Origin: Brumimicrobium glaciale | Lineage (GTDB): Bacteria > Bacteroidota > Bacteroidia > Flavobacteriales_D > Crocinitomicaceae | Direction of reading: 5' to 3' | Length of the DNA: 64,000 nt | Assembly: GCF_004152935.1 (NCBI RefSeq) | Contig: NZ_SETE01000001.1 | Span: 248,001-312,000, forward strand | The notes under the pieces: model-generated | Database searches by the model: none | The model's input: the letters and a program-made list of their open reading frames with translations, nothing else | What the model was told of the DNA's origin: nothing | Made by a program: the position numbers and the translations under genes | Shown here: piece after piece, positions 44,127 through 53,493 of the stretch | Position numbering within the stretch: position 1 is the first letter of the stretch | How the letters are laid out: every line of letters starts with the position of its first letter

Positions 44127-46049
44127 TTATTTACTGTATAAGTAAATAGCATTCATTAATTCAAATAAGAAATACCCACCATTTTCATACTTTTCGTTGG
44201 TGTTTATACTTACTTTATAATGTGCTTGATTTTTAGAAATCGAAGTCATTTCAACATCTACTTTCCCTGTTTTATCATAAAATAATCTCATGTATTTATC
44301 ATTGTCATAAATCAATCCTAAATCAGAAACATCTTTTGCGATTGTAGAGAAATCGATATGTGCATAAAACATTTTAGCTTTTTTAGCTTTCTTGTATATC
44401 TTGCGGTCAAATGCTTTTTTGGAGTATCCATCCAAATGTTCTAAAACAACGCTTTCGTCATTTGTAATAATGATAATGTCATCCTTAATAGCGATATGGT
44501 AAGGAATTCCTAATTGCATTGGTCCATCAACGATAGTATAATAAGTTCCGTTATTTATAACTTTCTCTGATTCTAATTTTTGGAATGCTTTCAAGTATTT
44601 CTTTAAAAGATAGGCGCGTTCATTAGATAGAACAAATGTCATCATTGGAATTTTTTCCATGTAGGTCGTGTCGACTTCAGTATATTCAAATGACTCCTCA
44701 TCATAAGCATAAGTTACTCTTGAAAGTTCCACTTCTTTAAATCCAGCATAAGAGACCAATATTTTTGGAGGATAAACAGATGCTACTGCTTCCACATCGA
44801 TGAATTCATCCATTGTTGACCAAATCGCAGAGGCCAAAAGCATTTCAGCATTGTCTGACTCATCTAGTTTTGGCATATAAATCTCTTTGAATTTCTCATA
44901 AGCACCAAATCCATTTACATTATACAAAGCAATTCCTTGAGCATAATCTGGTATGTATTTCAAGAGTCTTTTATCTAATTTTTTAGATGAAGCTGCTTTC
45001 ATAATCGCACCAAGATTATCAGAAACTTGAATTTTCCAATCCAATTCAATTCCTTCTGGTGTGAAGTTGATGAATGCAAATTGTCTCATTTCCTTCAATT
45101 CATCTTCCATGTAGTCTCTGATCGGATAATACATGAAGTCATTCATCAAGTTAATATTCATTAGCGGATTCATATAGATTTTAGCGTCTGCATTTTGACT
45201 ACTCACTTTTCTATATAATTCATCAGTTGAATGAAGATTGTTTTTTGGATTATTAATTAAACCAACATGATGTTTTACAATTTTTGATTTCTCAATTGTG
45301 GTAATGGAGTCCATAATGCGTTGAAATTTATTCTCCAATTCCATTTGCAGAATTTCATATTCAGAAATGATTTCCTCTTCTTCGTAATAATCTTCTCCTG
45401 CATCATCAATAGATTCTACTTCGACAGCTTCTTCATACTCTTCTTCAATATAATTTTCTTCATATTCAATTGTTTCTTCAGCTTCTTCCACACCATAAAA
45501 GTCATCTTCTATGTAATCGTATTGATCATAATAGTAATAGTTGTCTGGAAGTTCCCAATCATTTTCTTCAAAAATCATTCTGGTTTTTTCACGGAAGAAA
45601 TCGTTGCTCCATTTAACCATGCTCATTATACAAGTAGATTCTGTGAGAGAAATAATCAATTCATCTCTTACAATGGAACCGTTTTTCTCTAAGACTTTCT
45701 GTTGATTTAAAGGGAATAACTTAAGGAATTTTTGTCTTTCCTTTAAAGGTACGATCACTGAGACAGATGAATAAGCTTCTCTGTCTAGGTTGAAGACAAT
45801 TAACTTTGATGAAAAATCAACTCCTAGATTCGAAAGGTCCTTGATTTTGTTTGATTCATCGCCAAACTGTTTCATTAAAGACTGTACGAATTCTAATTTA
45901 TTGATTTCTTCTAAAGGAACCGATTTCACAACTTTTCCCAGATCTATTTCCATTACGAAATATGCGGAATCGGAAACCATTTGATTGACTTGACTTTTTA
46001 AAGAAACAGTAATGGCAATAAAAAGTAGTGCGGTAATAAATTCTCTCAT
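44127..46049 (-). CDS. Exported DUF4836-like protein with acidic Tyr-rich linker
   Basis: The 640-residue product has a signal peptide (FITALLFIAITVSLKSQ) and two large domains separated by an extreme D/E/Y-rich linker (about residues 165-235, e.g. YEENYIEEEYEEAVEVES). The plan is like Bacteroidetes DUF4836-type exported proteins, but I assign that only weakly. It is preceded by a terminator and a lipoprotein gene and followed by a membrane-anchored protein 12 bases away. Function unknown. Confidence 0.55.
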   Translation of the reverse strand: MREFITALLFIAITVSLKSQVNQMVSDSAYFVMEIDLGKVVKSVPLEEINKLEFVQSLMKQFGDESNKIKDLSNLGVDFSSKLIVFNLDREAYSSVSVIVPLKERQKFLKLFPLNQQKVLEKNGSIVRDELIISLTESTCIMSMVKWSNDFFREKTRMIFEENDWELPDNYYYYDQYDYIEDDFYGVEEAEETIEYEENYIEEEYEEAVEVESIDDAGEDYYEEEEIISEYEILQMELENKFQRIMDSITTIEKSKIVKHHVGLINNPKNNLHSTDELYRKVSSQNADAKIYMNPLMNINLMNDFMYYPIRDYMEDELKEMRQFAFINFTPEGIELDWKIQVSDNLGAIMKAASSKKLDKRLLKYIPDYAQGIALYNVNGFGAYEKFKEIYMPKLDESDNAEMLLASAIWSTMDEFIDVEAVASVYPPKILVSYAGFKEVELSRVTYAYDEESFEYTEVDTTYMEKIPMMTFVLSNERAYLLKKYLKAFQKLESEKVINNGTYYTIVDGPMQLGIPYHIAIKDDIIIITNDESVVLEHLDGYSKKAFDRKIYKKAKKAKMFYAHIDFSTIAKDVSDLGLIYDNDKYMRLFYDKTGKVDVEMTSISKNQAHYKVSINTNEKYENGGYFLFELMNAIYLYSK

Positions 46050-46081
46050 TTTATATTCTAATTTATGCTGCGAAATTAAGT

Positions 46082-46119
46082 AAAAAAAGACTTACTTATT
46101 TATTAAAAATTAAGTCTTT
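46082..46119 (-). terminator. Intrinsic terminator after the 46.1-kb lipoprotein gene
   Basis: AAAGACTTA / TAAGTCTTT stem (46086-46094 and 46111-46119) is followed on the minus strand by a run of T. It overlaps the lipoprotein stop codon. Confidence 0.65.
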
Positions 46120-46798
46120 AACGTTTTGTAGTAATAATATAATCTATCTTTTCTGGAGTGTTCACCAACATTAAAGGAGTAAGTTGTAACATGGCTGCTT
46201 TTTTGCTTTTTGCAATTCGAACATCTTCAGAACTTACATTGATTATTTCTTTATCAAAGCGTTGAATAAAAACACATTTCCCATCCTTTAATAAAGCGAA
46301 ATCTTCATTTTTACGTACTTTCTCTCGCCAATCAGCAGGGATCAAGGTTCCTATTTTTCTTTTGTAAACATTTTCACTAAAACTCAAAATGATATTATTG
46401 ACCTTTTCATTGGCTGGTTTTTTATTGATATCCTCAGATAAAGCAATCATTCCTTTTCGTAGTGAAGCCAAAGATTCAAAATCTACATTCAGATTCAAAA
46501 TCCAGTTTTCAGTATTTAAAACTGCTTTTGCATTAGAAATTCCCTCTTTGGTGTTGAGGTTTTTCATGTAACTCTGTAATTGCGTTTGAAGTTCTGAACG
46601 AGAAGGAACTTTTGTACCTTTTATGCTGTCCATCGCCATAAGTGAATTTACCTTGGTTGTGCTTGCACTCAAATTGATAGTTAATTTGTAGCTTCCAGAA
46701 CCGTCACTATTTAAAGTCGTGTCTTCAATAAGTTCAAAACAACCTGTTAGACTAAACAGAAGTCCTGTTAATAATAAAGTAATATATGTTCTTCTCAT
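46118..46798 (-). CDS. Lipoprotein of unknown function
   Basis: The 226-residue product has lipobox LTGC (Cys20) and a mature domain starting FELIEDTTLNSDGSGSYKLTINL, which resembles LppM-type beta-rich domains only in outline. It lies just upstream of the exported 640-residue gene on the same strand, with a terminator between them that could adjust their ratio. Function unknown. Confidence 0.65.
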   Translation of the reverse strand: MRRTYITLLLTGLLFSLTGCFELIEDTTLNSDGSGSYKLTINLSASTTKVNSLMAMDSIKGTKVPSRSELQTQLQSYMKNLNTKEGISNAKAVLNTENWILNLNVDFESLASLRKGMIALSEDINKKPANEKVNNIILSFSENVYKRKIGTLIPADWREKVRKNEDFALLKDGKCVFIQRFDKEIINVSSEDVRIAKSKKAAMLQLTPLMLVNTPEKIDYIITTKR

Positions 46799-47330
46799 CT
46801 GATTTTAAAAAAGTAAAGCTAATGAATTCTGTTGTACCGCTTATTTCTAAGTATCGAATTTCTGCAACTATTTAATTGTTGTTGATGTTTTTTCTATCAA
46901 ACATTAAACCCATTTTTTAAGATTGTCTAATTCCGTATTTTTCTATTCATTTGAAAATCTATATAAATCGAATGTTTCATACAACATTATATAATTCTAA
47001 ATAAGATCTCCTTGGCTTAAAAGGGTTGGAAAATTTAATTATTAGAATTCGTAAAATGGTATTTTTTGATCTAAAAAGTCTTATTTAGCTAAAAATTAGA
47101 AGGGTAAGTTGAAAAAATTTCATTATTTATTGGAAAGCTAAATTTAAAAATAGACCTGTTTTAATTGTTTTAATCTTAGAAATCTCATTTTATACGATTT
47201 AACTTTTCTTGTGAAACGTTTTAACAGTCTAGTTTTTCGACAAACAAAGTGATTTTATCGACTAATGTAATATTATACTGGTTTATTGTAAAGCTAAGCT
47301 TTTAAAATAATTAGAATAAACTTGTATTGT
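46799..47330. other. Long AT-rich gap without visible genes
   Basis: The 659-base region between divergent genes holds no convincing reading frame. The first 530 bases are strongly AT-rich without repeats or hairpins I can recognise. A candidate small RNA occupies the last part (47354-47428). Confidence 0.5.
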
Positions 47331-47353
47331 TAGAACTAAATAAAGTAAATTTG
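47322..47353 (+). promoter_or_regulatory. Candidate promoter of a small RNA
   Basis: TAAATTTG (47346-47353) fits the -7 consensus TAnnTTTG; a TTG at 47322-47324 lies 21 bases upstream in the -33 position. Confidence 0.5.
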
Positions 47354-47356
47354 TAT

Positions 47357-47428
47357 CAGTAGTAGTAGGTTAGGTTGATTAGTGTGATAGGAGCTTAGAA
47401 CGCCAGTTCTGAGCTCCTATTCTTTTTT
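47357..47428 (+). ncRNA. Candidate small RNA of about 70 nt
   Basis: A promoter-like TTG/TAAATTTG pair is followed by a short AGTAGTAGTAGG-starting segment and a 15-bp terminator stem (47387-47401 with 47406-47420, one G-U type mismatch, GCCA loop) and TCTTTTTT. The unit is too short to code and ends before the next gene, so either it is a discrete sRNA or an early-termination leader of the LuxE-like gene. Confidence 0.45.
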
Positions 47429-47457
47429 AGAAGAATTGAATTGCGTATTTTTGCTAT

Positions 47458-48468
47458 TTGAATTTAACTCAAACAAACGCAGTGTTAAAAAAAAATCCTC
47501 TTTTAAAAGTTTTATTTGAAATAGATTCTGACGCGGATTTTAATCAAAAAGCATTGGCCGTTTTTCAATATCAATATGATCACGTTTCTATTTATAGACA
47601 ATTTTGTGACGCACTTGGAAGAAAAGCACCTACACATTATCAAGAGATTCCGTTTTTGCCAATTTCCTTTTTTAAAACACATAAAATTCTTTCGGATGAA
47701 ATCACAGATGAGGAGTTAATCGTTTTTAAAAGTTCGGGAACAACACAAAGTATAAGAAGTCAACATTATATTGCGGCTCCAGAAATTTATGTGGATTCTT
47801 TCATGGATACCTTTTCTAAACAGATTGCAAATCCGAAAGACGCAATTATATTAGCTTTACTTCCTAACTATATAGAGCAAGGAGAATCTTCACTTGTATA
47901 TATGGTAGATCATTTGGTGAAAGCATCTAATCATCCGTTATCTGGATTTTATTTATCTGAAATGGATTCTCTTATTCAAGCAATTCAAAAAGCTAAGCAA
48001 GAAGATAAGAAAATCATTTTATTTGGAGTTTCTTATGCTTTACTCGATTTAGCAGAAAAAAAAGCTGATTTATCTGGTGTAATTATTCTTGAAACTGGAG
48101 GAATGAAAGGTCGTCGAAAAGAAATGATTAAAGAAGAATTGCACCAAGTGTTATGTGATGGATTAAATGTTCCACACATTTATTCAGAATATGGAATGAC
48201 CGAACTTTTATCGCAAGGTTATACTGATGGCACGGAATATTTCACTTCTCCAAACTGGATGAAAGTTATAATGAGAGATGTAAATGATCCACTATCCATT
48301 CGGAAAGAAGGGAAAACAGGCGGAGTAAACGTTATTGATTTAGCGAACTTTTACAGTTGTTCTTTCATTGCTACTGATGATTTAGGAGTTCAAGAAGGAA
48401 ATCGATTTAAAATATTAGGCAGATTCGACCTCAGTGATATCCGAGGATGTAATTTATTGATTAATTAA
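47458..48468 (+). CDS. LuxE-like acyl-protein synthetase / adenylate-forming ligase
   Basis: The 336-residue protein has the LuxE/PaaK-type plan: IPFLPISFFKTHKIL, the phosphate-binding FKSSGTTQSIRSQH, the LETGGMKGRRKEM loop and SEYGMTELLSQGY. These enzymes activate a carboxylic acid as its adenylate. The substrate is unknown; relatives often sit near polysaccharide or aryl-polyene-like loci, which is not the case here. The frame opens at TTG 47458. TATTTTTG just upstream matches the -7 consensus, which would make a TTG start leaderless; GTG 47482 is an alternative. Confidence 0.75.
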   Translation: MNLTQTNAVLKKNPLLKVLFEIDSDADFNQKALAVFQYQYDHVSIYRQFCDALGRKAPTHYQEIPFLPISFFKTHKILSDEITDEELIVFKSSGTTQSIRSQHYIAAPEIYVDSFMDTFSKQIANPKDAIILALLPNYIEQGESSLVYMVDHLVKASNHPLSGFYLSEMDSLIQAIQKAKQEDKKIILFGVSYALLDLAEKKADLSGVIILETGGMKGRRKEMIKEELHQVLCDGLNVPHIYSEYGMTELLSQGYTDGTEYFTSPNWMKVIMRDVNDPLSIRKEGKTGGVNVIDLANFYSCSFIATDDLGVQEGNRFKILGRFDLSDIRGCNLLIN

Positions 48469-48531
48469 CGTATTGGAACGTTATTTGTTACTACTTTCGT
48501 ACTAGAATAAGAAATTATAAAAACATAAAGA

Positions 48532-49062
48532 ATGAAAATTTTAATCGCATTATTAACTGTTGTCATATTGGGAAGTTGCGCTACGAAAGTGCCATATACT
48601 ACGAAGATTAAAGCAGAATTTGAGTTGACACCTGACAAGCTAAAAAAAGTTCAGTTTTATACTTCTGAAATTATCATTTTAGAAAGAAGCGATAAAGAAT
48701 CAAAAATTGCTACAACTGGACAATCAGGAGAGCTTGTAACTTCAGAGCGTTCAACATCTGAAAGAATAGTTATTCCAGCAAACCGTCCTTGTGTTTTCGA
48801 ACAAATGGAAGATGACGGAACAGTTCAAATTAGATTTGAATTGGGAGATGGTCGTGTATTGCGTTTTGCTGAACGTCAGAATATTTCAAATGGAAGATTT
48901 TACCTTGTTGCGCAATGGGCAAACGGAAAAGGTGAATTGGATTACGGAGGTTCAGTTTATTATGCAGTGAGACAAAGTGCTTCTGCTTACTTGATGGTAA
49001 AATTGAAGAACTGGAAGAAAAACCAACGTAAAGACAGAGTTGTCAAAGGAATGAAGATATAA
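48532..49062 (+). CDS. Lipoprotein of unknown function
   Basis: The 176-residue product has lipobox LGSC (Cys16) and a compact beta-rich mature part (VQFYTSEIIILERSDKESKI, FEQMEDDGTVQIRFELGDG). I do not recognise the family. It lies 63 bases after the LuxE-like gene on the same strand and ends at a good terminator (49092-49123). Its C-terminus is strongly basic (KKNQRKDRVVKGMKI). Confidence 0.65.
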   Translation: MKILIALLTVVILGSCATKVPYTTKIKAEFELTPDKLKKVQFYTSEIIILERSDKESKIATTGQSGELVTSERSTSERIVIPANRPCVFEQMEDDGTVQIRFELGDGRVLRFAERQNISNGRFYLVAQWANGKGELDYGGSVYYAVRQSASAYLMVKLKNWKKNQRKDRVVKGMKI

Positions 49063-49091
49063 TAGAACTTTCAATTGATTAAATATTTTGA

Positions 49092-49123
49092 AAACGGGTG
49101 AGCATATTGTTCACCCGTTTTTT
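49092..49123 (+). terminator. Intrinsic terminator after the 48.5-kb lipoprotein gene
   Basis: AAACGGGTGA / TCACCCGTTT stem (49092-49101 and 49111-49120), then T to 49123. It lies between convergent genes. Confidence 0.8.
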
Positions 49124-49140
49124 GTTGCTCTAAAGTTTCA

Positions 49141-50142
49141 CTAAAAAATCTCTTTTAACTTTTTAAGCTTCAACATCAGTTCATCAAATTCTTTAAACGA
49201 TAAAGTTTGTTGTCCATCTGTGGCTGCTTTCTCTGGTGTTTTATGAGTTTCAATCAGTAAACCATCCGCTCCAACAGCTGCCGAAGCCAAAGCCATTTGA
49301 ATCACATGTTTCCTAATCCCAATTCCGTGAGAGGGATCCACAACGACAGGTAAATGTGATTTTTCCTTTAGAATAGGTACAGCATTCAAGTCCAATGTAT
49401 TTCTATATGCACTTTCAAAAGTTCTGATTCCTCGTTCACAAAGAATCAGTTTTTCGTTACCACTTTTAAAAACATATTCTGCAGAATAAAGTAATTCGTC
49501 AATCGTTCCGCTAATTCCTCGTTTTAAAAGAACAGGCTTGTCAATTTCGCCTAATGCTTCAAGCAAATTGAAGTTCTGCGCATTTCTGGCTCCCACTTGG
49601 AATATATCAACATAAGGCATCATTTCTTCAATTTGTGCAGACTCCATCACTTCCGTAATGATTTTGATTCCGTTTTTGTTACACGCCTGATAGAACATTT
49701 TTAACCCTTCCATTCCCAATCCTCTAAAACTGTATGGACTCGTTCTTGGTTTGTAAACTCCTCCTCTCATTATACGAACTCCATTTTTTAGCAATGATTC
49801 AACAGTATCATTGATTTGTTCTTCACTTTCAATACTGCATGGTCCAGCCATCATTGCTAAGTTATTGTCGCCAATCAATACACCGTCTCCACAGTCAATT
49901 ATAGTGCGGTCTAATTTCCATTTGCTGCTCACCATTTTATGATTTCCAGTTACCCTGTGAACATCACTAATTCCTTTAAAATAGCCGATTTTACGAATGT
50001 CAAACTCTTGTATTGGTGTACAAATGAAATAGGTTCCCATTTGTGTGATTACAGGATAGAATTCTATATTTAATTGATTCAAGCCCTGTTCTAAGTCCAA
50101 TCTTTGATTCTGTTGGATATCTTTTTTTAGTTGTATAATCAT
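49141..50142 (-). CDS. aroF: 3-deoxy-7-phosphoheptulonate synthase, type I-beta
   Basis: The 333-residue enzyme condenses PEP and erythrose 4-phosphate at the entry to the shikimate pathway. It has an N-terminal ferredoxin-like regulatory domain (about 1-65) and the barrel motifs AMMAGPCSIES, GGVYKPRTSPYSFRGLG, ILCERGIRTFE and VVDPSHGIG. I use ATG 50142; TTG 50151 would overlap the trpA stop. It follows trpA by 5 bases, so it is the last gene of the trp operon and shares its attenuation. No chorismate mutase domain is attached. Confidence 0.9.
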   Translation of the reverse strand: MIIQLKKDIQQNQRLDLEQGLNQLNIEFYPVITQMGTYFICTPIQEFDIRKIGYFKGISDVHRVTGNHKMVSSKWKLDRTIIDCGDGVLIGDNNLAMMAGPCSIESEEQINDTVESLLKNGVRIMRGGVYKPRTSPYSFRGLGMEGLKMFYQACNKNGIKIITEVMESAQIEEMMPYVDIFQVGARNAQNFNLLEALGEIDKPVLLKRGISGTIDELLYSAEYVFKSGNEKLILCERGIRTFESAYRNTLDLNAVPILKEKSHLPVVVDPSHGIGIRKHVIQMALASAAVGADGLLIETHKTPEKAATDGQQTLSFKEFDELMLKLKKLKEIF

Positions 50143-50147
50143 AGCTC

Positions 50148-50912
50148 TCAAATTTTTGGTCGAATGGATTGAATAAATAATTGGATGTCTTTTTCTAAAT
50201 CTTGGGTTTCATTTATACTTTTAATAAAGGCACTTCCAATGATTCCTCCAGCAGCGTATTGTGTAGCAAAATCGAAATCTTCTTTGGTTGAAATATTAAA
50301 ACCCACCAAGATTGGATTCTTTAATTGCATGGCTTGAAGTCTTTCCAGATAAGCTTCTGCAGACTTTATTCCCGTTCCTTTTCCAGTAGTACTCGAACTA
50401 CTTACAGCATAAATAAATGTTGAACTGCAATCATCGATATAACGAATACGTTCTTCACTTGTTTCTGGAGTAATTAGAAAAATTGGAGTGATTCCATATT
50501 GCTCAAAAATGACTTTGTACTTTTCTAAATACACTGGAATCGGTAAATCTGGGAGAATAACACCTTCAATGTTATTTTTCTGGCAGTTTTTGCAGAATTT
50601 CTCTACTCCGTATTGATAAACAGCATTGAAGTAGCCCATCATCACTTTTGGAATTTTGGAACTACTTTCAGACAATTGTTCGAAAATTAAATCTGTTGTT
50701 ATTCCATTTCGAATTGCAATCTCACTACTTTTTTGAATGGTCGGACCATCGCTCAACGGATCTGAATAGGGCATTCCAATTTCGACCATATCCACGCCAG
50801 CTTCTTCAAGTGTTTTCAAAACTTTTGGCATGCTGTCTAGTTGTGGAAAGCCTGCCGTAAAGTAAATATTAAGCAAAGGCGTTGTTCTATTTTTAAATAA
50901 ATCTATTAGCAT
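50148..50912 (-). CDS. trpA: Tryptophan synthase alpha chain
   Basis: The 254-residue TIM-barrel cleaves indole-3-glycerol phosphate to indole. The catalytic Glu and Asp are in MVEIGMPYSDPLSDGPTIQ, and the phosphate loop SSSSTTGKGTG is present. It starts one base after the trpB stop and is followed closely by the DAHP synthase gene. Length is slightly shorter than the E. coli enzyme, as usual in this phylum. Confidence 0.94.
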   Translation of the reverse strand: MLIDLFKNRTTPLLNIYFTAGFPQLDSMPKVLKTLEEAGVDMVEIGMPYSDPLSDGPTIQKSSEIAIRNGITTDLIFEQLSESSSKIPKVMMGYFNAVYQYGVEKFCKNCQKNNIEGVILPDLPIPVYLEKYKVIFEQYGITPIFLITPETSEERIRYIDDCSSTFIYAVSSSSTTGKGTGIKSAEAYLERLQAMQLKNPILVGFNISTKEDFDFATQYAAGGIIGSAFIKSINETQDLEKDIQLFIQSIRPKI

Positions 50913-50913
50913 A

Positions 50914-52083
50914 TTAAGGAAGTGTTTTAATTAATGTTTCTAAATCTTTATCACCTCTACCGCTGAGGTTAATCACAATTTTATCAGTTGATTTTATTTC
51001 CATTTTATCCAAATAAGCCAAAGCATGAGATGATTCTAGTGCTGGGATAATTCCCTCAGTACGAGAAAGAAAATGTGCCGCTTTAATCGCTTCTTTATCT
51101 GTAACACTTGCATAATGAACTCTTTTGGTTTTGTGTAAATGTGCGTGTTGAGGTCCAACACCAGGGTAGTCTAATCCTGCAGAAATACTGTAAGGTTCAA
51201 TTATTTGGCCGTCTATTGTTTGAAGTAAAGTCGTCATGCAAGCGTGGATAATTCCTTGTGTTCCCAATGCTAGTGTCGCAGCAGTTTGGCCTGTTTCTAT
51301 TCCTAAACCTGCAGCTTCAACACCAATCAATTGAACGTTTTGTTCCTCCAAATAATGATAAAACGCTCCAATGGCATTACTTCCTCCACCAATACAAGCA
51401 ATAATGTGTGTTGGATTTCCATCAATTTGTTTTTTAATTTCCTTGCTGATGATGGCTTGGAATCTTGCTACCATATCAGGATAAGGGTGAGGACCAACGA
51501 CAGATCCAATGATATAATGTGTATCCACCGGATTGTTGATCCAATCTCTAATCGCTTCGTTTGTCGCGTCTTTTAAAGTTTTACTTCCGCTGTGAACAGG
51601 AACGATTTCAGCACCTAGCATTTTCATTCGTGCAACGTTTGGCGCTTGTCTTTCAATGTCTTTTGCACCCATAAAGATACAGCATTCAATTCCCATCAAT
51701 GCACAAGCAGTTGCTGTTGCTACTCCGTGTTGACCTGCTCCAGTTTCAGCGATTATCCTAGTTTTATTCAGTCTTTTTGCCAATAAGATCTGACCTAAAG
51801 CATTGTTGATTTTATGCGCTCCTGTATGACATAAATCTTCTCGTTTTAAATAGATTTTAGCACCGTAGTGTTCACTCAATCTTTTGGCAAAATACAAAGG
51901 TGTTGGTCTACCCACATAATCTTGGAGCAGTTGATTTAACTCCTCTTGAAAATCTGCAGATTGAATGATTCCTAAATAGGATTTTTGCAATTCTTCAACA
52001 TTTGGATAGAGCATTTCTGGAACAAAAGCTCCTCCATATTCTCCGTAGAATCCTTCTTGGTTTACATTATAATTTTCTTTCAT
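50914..52083 (-). CDS. trpB: Tryptophan synthase beta chain
   Basis: The 389-residue PLP enzyme condenses indole with serine. The PLP lysine is in [12 protein letters not shown], and the [19 protein letters not shown] and [19 protein letters not shown] motifs are intact. This is the TrpB1 type that pairs with TrpA. Its first 17 bases overlap the end of trpF. Confidence 0.96.
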   Translation of the reverse strand: MKENYNVNQEGFYGEYGGAFVPEMLYPNVEELQKSYLGIIQSADFQEELNQLLQDYVGRPTPLYFAKRLSEHYGAKIYLKREDLCHTGAHKINNALGQILLAKRLNKTRIIAETGAGQHGVATATACALMGIECCIFMGAKDIERQAPNVARMKMLGAEIVPVHSGSKTLKDATNEAIRDWINNPVDTHYIIGSVVGPHPYPDMVARFQAIISKEIKKQIDGNPTHIIACIGGGSNAIGAFYHYLEEQNVQLIGVEAAGLGIETGQTAATLALGTQGIIHACMTTLLQTIDGQIIEPYSISAGLDYPGVGPQHAHLHKTKRVHYASVTDKEAIKAAHFLSRTEGIIPALESSHALAYLDKMEIKSTDKIVINLSGRGDKDLETLIKTLP

Positions 52084-52699
52084 CTCTGATTTGATTAATC
52101 ATTGTTTTTACTAATTCCTCATCCTTTTCTCCTGGTGCTGTCTCGAATTTACTGTTGACATCTATCCCAAATAGGAGAGGAAGCTTGAGGTTTTTTATTT
52201 CGTGAATATCTTCTATTCCAATTCCTCCGCTGAGGAAGAAAGGTTTGTTTTGCGTGTAATTATTAAGCGTTTCCCAATTGAATTTTTTTCCGCTTCCACC
52301 ATAATTTTTTGTAGGGGTATCAAAAAGGAAATAATTCACCGATTTCTGATAGGACTGAAGCGCACCCCAATCAAAGTTTTCATCGATTTGAAATGCCTTG
52401 ATGATTTGAATTCCTTCTTCATTAAGTTCCTTTACAAATTCAGCAGATTCATTTCCGTGCAATTGGACATAGTCAAAAGAAAAGTCATTTACCTTCTTTG
52501 TGATTTCGGTAATTGAAGCATTCACAAAAACACCTACTGTAGAAATCTTTTTATCAGTAGTATCTATTTTCCGCAAGAGTTCTTCATCCACCAATCGCGG
52601 TGATTTCTCATAGAATATAAATCCCATAAAATCAGGCTTCAGCTTTTGAATCGCTTTGATATTTTCAGGATATTTCATCCCACAAACTTTTATTTTCAT
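52067..52699 (-). CDS. trpF: Phosphoribosylanthranilate isomerase
   Basis: The 210-residue barrel has the [11 protein letters not shown] start with the catalytic Cys, [12 protein letters not shown], and [11 protein letters not shown] with the phosphate site. It is separate from trpC. It overlaps trpC by four bases upstream (ATGA) and trpB by 17 bases downstream. Confidence 0.93.
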   Translation of the reverse strand: MKIKVCGMKYPENIKAIQKLKPDFMGFIFYEKSPRLVDEELLRKIDTTDKKISTVGVFVNASITEITKKVNDFSFDYVQLHGNESAEFVKELNEEGIQIIKAFQIDENFDWGALQSYQKSVNYFLFDTPTKNYGGSGKKFNWETLNNYTQNKPFFLSGGIGIEDIHEIKNLKLPLLFGIDVNSKFETAPGEKDEELVKTMINQIRDERKL

Positions 52700-53493
52700 T
52701 TGATAAGGGATTTATAATTTTCAATTAAAGTTTTGCAAGCTTGACCTGGATCATCGTATTGCATAAAGTATCCACCAATCAGAAATCCATCAAATCCAGC
52801 CTTTTTAAGTTCTACCATTTGTTCTGCTGTTTTAATACCGCTTTCACTGATTTTTACCAGTTCTTTTGGAAGGAATTCGAACAACTCTACACTGTTTGAA
52901 ATATTGGTTGAGAAGTCTTTCAAATTTCTATTGTTTACTCCGATAATGTCAATATTTGCATTGACGTGACGCTCAATTTCTTCTTTTACCTGAACTTCTA
53001 AAAGCACTTCTAACTTTAAGCTTTTTGCAAATGCAGCTAGATTTTTACATTCTTGAGGTGATAAACAGGCAGCAATCAATAAAATACAATCTGCTCCATT
53101 ACTTTTTGCTTCTATAATTTGATATTCATCAATGATAAAATCCTTTCTTAGAATAGGGCAGTAGTTGTTTTTTCTTGCAATTTCTAGATCAGTGTTGCTT
53201 CCTCCGAAATACTGAGCATCTGTTAAAACAGATAAAGCTGAAGCTCCGGCTTGCATATAATTGATGCTTAATTTCTCTACATCTATTCGATTATTGATGA
53301 TTCCTGTGCTTGGAGAACTTCTCTTAATTTCTGCAATAATGCCTACTTTATCTTTTCTGGTTAAGTAAGCTTTCATCGATACTGGAGTCGTTTCGAAAAA
53401 GATACTTTGCTCCAAACTTTTGATGGTGATGAGTCCTTTTGCTTCTTGAACTACTTGTCTTTTGTAGTCTACGATTTGTTCTAAAATATTCAT
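52696..53493 (-). CDS. trpC: Indole-3-glycerol phosphate synthase
   Basis: The 265-residue barrel has the conserved IAEIKRSSPSTGIINNRIDV with the catalytic Lys, LRKDFIIDEYQI and VGVNNRNLKDFS-type segment (IIGVNNRNLKDF), and ISESGIKT. It overlaps trpD and trpF by four bases each, giving tight translational coupling. Confidence 0.95.
   Translation of the reverse strand: MNILEQIVDYKRQVVQEAKGLITIKSLEQSIFFETTPVSMKAYLTRKDKVGIIAEIKRSSPSTGIINNRIDVEKLSINYMQAGASALSVLTDAQYFGGSNTDLEIARKNNYCPILRKDFIIDEYQIIEAKSNGADCILLIAACLSPQECKNLAAFAKSLKLEVLLEVQVKEEIERHVNANIDIIGVNNRNLKDFSTNISNSVELFEFLPKELVKISESGIKTAEQMVELKKAGFDGFLIGGYFMQYDDPGQACKTLIENYKSLIK

Noticed and set aside
45321-45692. Plus-strand frame rich in Phe/Ile opposite the acidic linker
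   Set aside because: It is the complement of the GAA/GAT/TAT-rich linker and not an independent membrane protein.
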